Shown one piece after another: positions 58,904 through 64,000 of a DNA stretch of 64,000 nucleotides (its first letter is position 1; each line of letters opens with the position of its first letter). Under the pieces are notes generated by a model. It made no database searches. It had not been told where the DNA came from and worked only from the letters and a program-made list of their open reading frames with translations. The DNA is from Nonomuraea solani. Lineage in GTDB: Bacteria; Actinomycetota; Actinomycetes; Streptosporangiales; Streptosporangiaceae. The position numbers and the translations under genes are program-made. Location of the stretch: positions 186,001 to 250,000 of the forward strand of contig NZ_FNVT01000018.1 in NCBI RefSeq assembly GCF_900108335.1, written 5' to 3'.

Positions 58904-59623
58904 TCAGCGGAGTTTGGAGCTCACCGTGGAAGGTGCCGGCGCCTTGACGGACACCTTGCTCCCCCACCCCGTATAACCGCTCTCCACGGTGCTGGTGTAG
59001 TCGGTCCCGGAATCTGGCTTCGTGTACGCGGACGTCACCCTGCTGACCAGGCCCGAAGAGGACAGGGTGAGGGTGTAGGAGATCTTCAGGCCGTCGAACT
59101 CCCTCTTGAACTTCGCGGCGGAGACCCAGGCCGAGACCGCCTTGAGCTCCTTCAGGGTGATCGAGCCGGAGACGGTGTCGCCCTTGGTCTTTCCGAGCTC
59201 GAGCAGCCTGGCCAGGGTCTTGGGCTCGGCCGGGTTGATGAACTGCGACCACGAGTCGGGCATGCCGCGGCTCTGGCGCTTGTACCAGGTCTTGCCGTCG
59301 GGCAGCCGGCTGCCGACCAGGTCGCCCGAGTAGTAGGCGGTCTCACCGATGGCGATGACGCGCTCTTGTTCGTCGCCGTCCTTCATCGTGATGTCGTAGG
59401 CGGCGACCCCCTTCCCGCCGAACTGGAAGACGCCCTTGATGTCCCGGGCTCCCTGATCGCTGGTGCCGTCCGTCCACCTGACGCTGCCGGTGAACCGCAC
59501 GCCGTGCCCCGGGACCATCTTCGCTTTCAGCGCGCCGACCGGGTCCTTGGGCGCCGCCTGTACGGGCGCCGCGGCCACCGTCAGCGCGGCGAAGGCCGCC
59601 GTTAATACGATCGCTTTCTTCAT
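58904..59623 (-). CDS. Secreted hypothetical protein, LolA/LppX-like fold suspected
   Basis: 239 residues with a signal peptide (cleavage near VQA/APK). No lipobox Cys. The mature part is predicted beta-rich with YxxG-type strands (GKGVAAYDITMKDGDEQERV, AYYSGDLVG, DGKTWYK), and the layout resembles the LolA/LppX/LprG lipid-carrier half-barrel. I know similar proteins as hypothetical in Streptosporangiaceae. Function unknown. Confidence 0.65.
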   Translation of the reverse strand: MKKAIVLTAAFAALTVAAAPVQAAPKDPVGALKAKMVPGHGVRFTGSVRWTDGTSDQGARDIKGVFQFGGKGVAAYDITMKDGDEQERVIAIGETAYYSGDLVGSRLPDGKTWYKRQSRGMPDSWSQFINPAEPKTLARLLELGKTKGDTVSGSITLKELKAVSAWVSAAKFKREFDGLKISYTLTLSSSGLVSRVTSAYTKPDSGTDYTSTVESGYTGWGSKVSVKAPAPSTVSSKLR

Positions 59624-59706
59624 GGCAGGGGATCATGCCGGAAAGAGCCGACAACCTGGAGCCCAAGGTCGAATCGTTATCCGGATGATGCGGACTTCTC
59701 AGCAGG

Positions 59707-60498
59707 TCAGCGCTTTATGCCCACCCCGCAGATCGCGGCCATCCCCATCATGCGGTCCAGCTCCGGAACCGACTCGTCCGGATGCCACTCGGGCAGCGGC
59801 ACCACGCCCGGGGGCACCAGTTCCAGCCCGTCGAAGAATTTGGCGATCTGCTCGGGCGAGCGGAGCACCGCCTCCGTCCCCGAGGCCCGGTAGAAGCTCG
59901 CCGCCTTCCGAAGCTCCGGGGAGTCGCCGATGTGGCTGATCACCAGGTATGACCCCGCCGGCATCGCGTCCATCACCGTGCGCACGATCCGGTGGGCGTC
60001 GTCGTCCTGCATGAAGTGCAGCATCGCCAGCATCAGCACCGCGATGGGGCGGTCGAGGCCGATCAGGGAGTCCGCCTCCGCCAGGACCGGCTCCGGCCGG
60101 CGCAGATCGCCGTCCACCACGTGCGTGTGGCCGGTCGTGGCCAGCAGCGCCCGCGCGTGCGACAGCGCCACCGGGTCGTTGTCGACATAGACGACGTCGG
60201 CGGCCGGATTGATCTTCTGCGCCACCTCGTGCACGTTCTCCATCGTCGGCAACCCCGCGCCCAAGTCCAGGAACCGCTCAATGCCCGCTTCACCGGCCAG
60301 GTAGCGCACCACCCGGCGGAGGAACAACCGGTTGTGATACGCCATCACCGGCATCTCGGGCACGACGGCCTTCACCCGGTCGCCCATCTCCCGGTCGGCC
60401 GCGAAATTGTCCTTTCCGCCCAGCCAATAGTCATAGACGCGGGCGATGCTTGGAACATTCGGATTCACACTTGCGGGGAGCTTTACCTCGGGATCCAT
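59707..60498 (-). CDS. SAM-dependent methyltransferase, PF04672 (DUF574) type
   Basis: 263 residues from the ATG at 60498 (AGGG 8 nt upstream; ATG at 60504 possible). Signature start NPNVPSIARVYDYWLGGKDNFAADREMGDRV and the SAM motif FLDLGAGLPTMENVHEVA, then VVYVDNDPVALSHARALL. These actinomycete-specific enzymes are abundant and mostly without assigned substrates. Confidence 0.85.
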   Translation of the reverse strand: MDPEVKLPASVNPNVPSIARVYDYWLGGKDNFAADREMGDRVKAVVPEMPVMAYHNRLFLRRVVRYLAGEAGIERFLDLGAGLPTMENVHEVAQKINPAADVVYVDNDPVALSHARALLATTGHTHVVDGDLRRPEPVLAEADSLIGLDRPIAVLMLAMLHFMQDDDAHRIVRTVMDAMPAGSYLVISHIGDSPELRKAASFYRASGTEAVLRSPEQIAKFFDGLELVPPGVVPLPEWHPDESVPELDRMMGMAAICGVGIKR

Positions 60499-60577
60499 GA
60501 TCATGACCCTAACAACTCCGGCGACCATCCGTGGCCCCGCCCGCACGTCAGAAGGGGCGGCCTCTTCGACGGCGTGG

Positions 60578-61342
60578 CTACGTCAGGTCGGCGAGCAGGT
60601 CGTCGAGGGCCTTGCCGAGGGCTTCGGAGTTGGCGGCGTCGAACCAGGTGGTGCGGATGCGCTCGTTGCTTCCGTTCGGGGTCTCGTGGTCGGCCGCGAG
60701 CTGCCGCAGGGTGCGGGTCTCGTCGCTCAGGGAGCGGCCGACGCCCTGGAAGAGGCCACGCACGTAGGTGTCCGCGTCATCGGCGGCGATGCCGTGGCCG
60801 GCGGCCCACGACGTGAGCGCGGCGAGGTAGGCGTAGTGGGTGGTCAGCGTCCCCGTCAGCGCGGAGAGCACGTTGAAGGCCGCCTCGTCCGCGACCGGAA
60901 GCGCCCCGCCCAGGCCCTCGAACAGCGCGTCCACCACCGGGTGCGACGGGTACGTCACCGTGACGGACCGCCGTTCGCGCACAGGCGGCAGGGGGATGGC
61001 CCGTACCAGCGGGGCTTCGGTGCCCAGGGTCTCGCGCAGGTCGTCGTTGGCGACGCCGGCCATCACGTTGACCACCACCTTGCCGCCGTCCACCCGCAGA
61101 CCGGCGAGCGCTTCGTGCCGGTCCGGGCGGCGTACGGCGATGATCACCACCTCGGAGCGGTCCACGACCTCCTGGTTGTGCGCGCACACCCGCACGTTCT
61201 CGTAGCGCCCGGCCAGCTCGGCGGCCGTGCGGGCGCCCCTCGGCGACAGGAACACCTGCGGCGGCTCGCCGCCCCCTTCGCACAGGCCCTCCGTGAGAGC
61301 CCTGCCGATCTCGCCGACTCCGATGATGCCGATGCGCTTCAC
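60578..61342 (-). CDS. Pyrroline-5-carboxylate reductase-like oxidoreductase
   Basis: 254 residues; GTG start. N-terminal Rossmann motif GIIGVGEIGRAL, then VIIAVRRPDRHEAL and VNVMAGVANDDL as in ProC, followed by the all-helical dimerisation domain with SALTGTLTTHYAYLAALTSWA. It lacks a close match to the ProC substrate signature in the last third, so it may reduce another imine or be a ProC paralogue. Confidence 0.75.
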   Translation of the reverse strand: MKRIGIIGVGEIGRALTEGLCEGGGEPPQVFLSPRGARTAAELAGRYENVRVCAHNQEVVDRSEVVIIAVRRPDRHEALAGLRVDGGKVVVNVMAGVANDDLRETLGTEAPLVRAIPLPPVRERRSVTVTYPSHPVVDALFEGLGGALPVADEAAFNVLSALTGTLTTHYAYLAALTSWAAGHGIAADDADTYVRGLFQGVGRSLSDETRTLRQLAADHETPNGSNERIRTTWFDAANSEALGKALDDLLADLT

Positions 61343-61510
61343 TATGTCGTTCTCCTAAGACGGGCATGAGTGCTGGCAGGGTTCGTTCGGGAAAGATCTC
61401 TCCCAGGCTGCCACCGGGCCCAACGGTCGTTCGCGCCGCCCCCATGCGTCCCTCGTTCGGTCGGTGGATCCCATTTGACACGGCTCATCACCGCCGGGAG
61501 AGGATACGGC

Positions 61511-62104
61511 GTGAGATCGACTCTCTCAACGCCACCCACCATCCCCGCCGGCACCCTCGCCGCCGGCCCCCAGCCGATCCTTTCCGCCCGAGACGGCCTG
61601 CTCCTGCGGCCCTGGGAGCCCACCGACGCGGCGGTCTTCCTCGCCGCCTACCAGGACCCCCAGATCCGGCACTGGCACACTCGGTGGCCCACGACCGAGG
61701 ATCAGGTCCTGGAGTGGTTCGAGCGGTATCACCAGGCCTGGACGCAGGAGACCGGCGCGAGCTGGGCGGTGACGCGGGGCGGCGAGGTCCTGGGGCGCAT
61801 CGCCCTGGGCGGCCTGAACCTCGATGACGGTGTCGCCGGGTGCGCCTACTGGGTGCTCCCGGCCGCCCGTGGCGCGGGCGTGGCCTCCCGGGCGCTGACG
61901 GCCTTGAGCGCCTGGACCCTGGGCGCGGCCGGGTTCCACCGTCTACAGCTCGATCATTCGACGCGCAACGACGCCTCCTGCCGGGTCGCCGTCAAGTGCG
62001 GCTTCCTCCTGGAGGGCACCAAGCGCAGCGACGCCGTGCACGCGGACGGCCGGCACGACATGCACCTGCACGCCCGCGTCCGGGGCGACTCGCCTGAACG
62101 ATGA
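61511..62104 (+). CDS. GNAT-family acetyltransferase (RimJ/L-like)
   Basis: 197 residues from the GTG at 61511, which has GGGAGAGG upstream. RimJ/RimL-type signature: LLLRPWEPTDAAVFLAAYQDP, AYWVLPAARGAGVASRALTAL, LDHSTRNDASCRVAVKCGFLLEGTKR. Substrate unknown. Its stop is back-to-back with the converging flavoprotein stop (TGATCA). Confidence 0.85.
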   Translation: MRSTLSTPPTIPAGTLAAGPQPILSARDGLLLRPWEPTDAAVFLAAYQDPQIRHWHTRWPTTEDQVLEWFERYHQAWTQETGASWAVTRGGEVLGRIALGGLNLDDGVAGCAYWVLPAARGAGVASRALTALSAWTLGAAGFHRLQLDHSTRNDASCRVAVKCGFLLEGTKRSDAVHADGRHDMHLHARVRGDSPER

Positions 62105-63259
62105 TCACGTGGCCACCTGCTCGGGACGGGGGCCGCCCTTGAACCAGAGGCTGGAACCCGGCTTGCGGGCCTCGCGGCGGATCTTCGAGACCGACAGCTT
62201 GATGGTCATCTCCTTGTACGCCGCGCCCAGGCGGCCGTCGAAGTAGACGTTCGTCGCGGTGTCGTCCTTGCGGCCGAACTGCCGCAGCCCGGCGCGCCGG
62301 CCGAGGCTGACGCACGACCCCGTGAAGGCCAGGTCGATCACCGCCGGTTCGGTTCCCTCGATGCGGCTCAGCACCGTGTTGGCGGCCTGCGCCCCGAGCG
62401 GCCCGGCGGCGTAGCAGGACATCCGCAGCGGCTCGCCCGACGGTGCGGCGGCGTCGCCGGCCGCGACGATGCGCTCGTCGTCGACGCTGGTCAGCGTCTC
62501 ATCGGTGAGCAGCCGGCCGATCTCGTCGGTACGCAGCCCGCTCGCCGCCGCCAGCTCCGGCACTCCGAAACCGGTCGCCCAGATGGTCAGCGCGCTCGGA
62601 CGTACCGAACCGTCGGCGAACACGACCGCGTCCGGCCCGACCTCGCCCACCGCGACGCCCTCGACCACGGTGACGCCGTGCCGGGACAGCCACTTGGCCA
62701 TGGACCGGCGAGCGGGCGCGCTCAGTGACGGCGCCAGGGTCCGGCCGCACACCAGCGTGACCGTGCGCCCCTTTTCGGCCAGTTCGGCGGCCGTCTCGAC
62801 GCCGGTCAGCCCGCCGCCGACCACGGTGACCGGGGCATCGGCGGGCAACTCCGCCAGCCTGGCGCGCAGCCGCCGCGCGGACTCGAACTCGGCGATGTCG
62901 TACGCGAAATCGGCCGCGCCCGGCACCGACGCCGGGATCGCCCGCGTGCTGCCGACCGCGTAGATGACGTAGTCGTAGTCCAGTGCGCGGCCCGACGCCA
63001 GCCGCACGGTGCGGGTGGCGGTGTCGATGAGGGTGACGCTGTCGACGACCAGCTCGATACCCTCGCCGAGCAGCGTGCCGTAGTCGATCGTGGCGTCGCC
63101 GGTGCCGGCCACGTACTGGTGCAGCCGGATGCGCTCGACGAACTCCGGACGGGGGTTGACCAGCGAGATGTCGAGGCCGGCCCGCATCCGCAGGTGGTTG
63201 GCGGCGAGCGTGCCGGCGTAGCCGCCGCCGATGACGACGACCTTGGGGTGTCCGGACAT
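62105..63259 (-). CDS. NDH-2-like FAD-dependent oxidoreductase
   Basis: 384 residues. FAD motif VVVIGGGYAGTLAAN at the N-terminus, NAD motif VTVVGGGLTGVETAAELAE near residue 147, and ATGFGVPELA plus VAAGDAAAP in the C-terminal part. Belongs to the type II NADH dehydrogenase/pyridine nucleotide-disulfide oxidoreductase group, without a membrane anchor. Divergent from an ECF sigma factor; sigma factors of the ECF41 type are commonly paired with such oxidoreductases and drive their promoters. Confidence 0.85.
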   Translation of the reverse strand: MSGHPKVVVIGGGYAGTLAANHLRMRAGLDISLVNPRPEFVERIRLHQYVAGTGDATIDYGTLLGEGIELVVDSVTLIDTATRTVRLASGRALDYDYVIYAVGSTRAIPASVPGAADFAYDIAEFESARRLRARLAELPADAPVTVVGGGLTGVETAAELAEKGRTVTLVCGRTLAPSLSAPARRSMAKWLSRHGVTVVEGVAVGEVGPDAVVFADGSVRPSALTIWATGFGVPELAAASGLRTDEIGRLLTDETLTSVDDERIVAAGDAAAPSGEPLRMSCYAAGPLGAQAANTVLSRIEGTEPAVIDLAFTGSCVSLGRRAGLRQFGRKDDTATNVYFDGRLGAAYKEMTIKLSVSKIRREARKPGSSLWFKGGPRPEQVAT

Positions 63260-63281
63260 GAGGTTCCTTTCGAAGCGGGAT

Positions 63282-63308
63282 TCCGTTCACCGGTCCGACA
63301 ACGTGACA
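63282..63308 (-). promoter_or_regulatory. ECF41-like promoter for the flavoprotein gene
   Basis: On the minus strand TGTCACG (complement of 63302-63308) is followed after exactly 16 bases by CGGA (complement of 63282-63285). ECF41 promoters are described as TGTCACA-N16-CGTC, so the -35 matches six of seven positions, the spacing fits and the -10 is weak. Confidence 0.5.
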
Positions 63309-63397
63309 CCCCGGAATGTCAGGCGGCCTCACAGATCACCGTGTTGTCTTGTCGAACCGGTGAGGACGGAACGAAACGAAGGAAGTGCGGCACCACC

Positions 63398-64000
63398 ATG
63401 ACCACCCCATCCGAGCCGGGAGACGGCCTGAACGCGCTCATGAGCGAACGGCGCGGGCTGACCAATCTCGCCTACCGGCTGCTCGGCTCCCTGGCCGACG
63501 CCGAAGACGTCGTGCAGGAGACCTACGCCCGCTGGTACGCCATGTCCCGGCCGGAGCAGGACGCCATCGACTCGCCCGGCGCCTGGCTGACCAAGGTCGC
63601 CGGCCGCCTGTGCCTCAACGTGCTCTCCTCGGCGCGGGTCCGGCGCGAGACCTACGTGGGCGAATGGATCCCCGAACCGCTGCCGGAACCCACGGAGTGG
63701 ATCAGCGGCCGGCCCGGCACCGACCCGGCCGACCGGGTCACGCTCGACGAGTCGGTCAACATGGCCTTCCTCGTCGTGCTCGAATCGATGACGCCGGCCG
63801 AGCGGGTCGCGTTCATCCTGCACGACGTCTTCCGCTATTCCTTCGCCGAAGTGGCCGAGATCGTCGGCCGCACCCCGGCCGCCTGCCGCCAGCTCGCCTC
63901 CTCGGCCCGCCGCCGCATCCGCGCCGCGCAGGCTCCCGCGACGCCGGCGGCCCGGCAGGCCCGGATCGTCAAGGACTTCAAGCGGGCCCTGGAAACCGGC
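63398..64000 (+). CDS. sigJ: ECF41/SigJ-type RNA polymerase sigma factor, 3' partial
   Basis: The frame opens at ATG 63398 (AAGGAAG upstream) and is still open at the window edge, 201 codons. Region 2 reads LTNLAYRLLGSLADAEDVVQETYARW; region 4 reads LESMTPAERVAFILHDVFRYSFAEVAEIVGRTPAACRQLASSARRR. The sequence after region 4 (RQARIVKDFKRALETG) begins the SnoaL-like C-terminal extension typical of ECF41 factors. Probably activates the divergent oxidoreductase. Confidence 0.9.
   Translation, partial: MTTPSEPGDGLNALMSERRGLTNLAYRLLGSLADAEDVVQETYARWYAMSRPEQDAIDSPGAWLTKVAGRLCLNVLSSARVRRETYVGEWIPEPLPEPTEWISGRPGTDPADRVTLDESVNMAFLVVLESMTPAERVAFILHDVFRYSFAEVAEIVGRTPAACRQLASSARRRIRAAQAPATPAARQARIVKDFKRALETG

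Noticed and set aside
1..64000. tRNA, rRNA, insertion sequences, phage attachment sites
   Set aside because: Reading both strands I found no cloverleaf ending in CCA next to an anticodon arm, no rRNA-like stretch, no transposase or integrase, and no flanking direct repeats of the expected kind. A tRNA scan would be decisive.

Overview
The window is very GC-rich chromosomal DNA. Its gene style points to an actinomycete, most likely of the Streptosporangiaceae (Nonomuraea-like): many GTG starts, ATGA and TGATCA gene junctions, Tat and Sec secreted proteins, many small one-component regulators (MarR, ArsR, PadR, MerR, LacI, Lrp, Rrf2, XRE), and an RHS/LamG pair. The genus is inferred from gene content only. 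I see no rRNA, tRNA, insertion sequence, CRISPR array or replication origin. The first gene is cut at the left edge and the last at the right edge.

Layout. 1-8.4 kb: a secreted LamG protein and a 2053-residue RHS-repeat protein, closed by a strong terminator. 8.5-11.8 kb: a MarR/FUSC-exporter pair, a small graveyard (extradiol dioxygenase and hydrolase fragments) and an enoyl-CoA hydratase. 12.0-15.7 kb: an arsenic island with a flavoprotein, ArsR, an ArsM-GNAT fusion carrying a 12-bp tandem repeat, and a second ArsR, but no arsenite permease. 15.6-20.9 kb: a LacI regulator divergent from a GH115 xylan alpha-glucuronidase. 20.9-28.1 kb: DUF1989, YrdC-like, PadR/DUF1048/serine hydrolase, MerR, a 5'-nucleotidase-C-like exoprotein and a hydrolase, with several gene remnants. 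28.3-33.3 kb: a secreted polysaccharide-lyase-like protein and small enzymes. 33.3-36 kb: an Lrp regulator divergent from tryptophan-dioxygenase-like and kynureninase genes. 36-40.9 kb: hydrolase/MerR, an RsrR-like Rrf2 regulator divergent from an NmrA-like gene, and an SsuD-like monooxygenase. 41.4-49.5 kb: dehydrogenases, an XRE regulator with a lipoprotein, and a five-gene operon containing a PaoABC-type periplasmic aldehyde oxidoreductase.

The most notable region is 49.5-57.6 kb. It is a tight minus-strand run: phosphodiesterase, PLP aminotransferase, FemAB/GNAT-like acyltransferase, MFS exporter, M28-like peptidase, a 46-residue peptide with a perfect Shine-Dalgarno, a hairpin, then a PP-loop ATPase with a beta-grasp-like N-terminus and a Cys4 C-terminus. 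This looks like an uncharacterised peptide-based (RiPP or peptide-scaffold) biosynthetic cluster in which sulfur or adenylation chemistry acts on a Cys-Cys peptide. I cannot match it to a described class.

The right end (57.6-64 kb) holds an RCC1-repeat exoprotein whose ribosome site is caught in a hairpin, a secreted hypothetical protein, a PF04672-type methyltransferase, a ProC-like reductase, a GNAT, and an NDH-2-like flavoprotein divergent from an ECF41/SigJ-type sigma factor.
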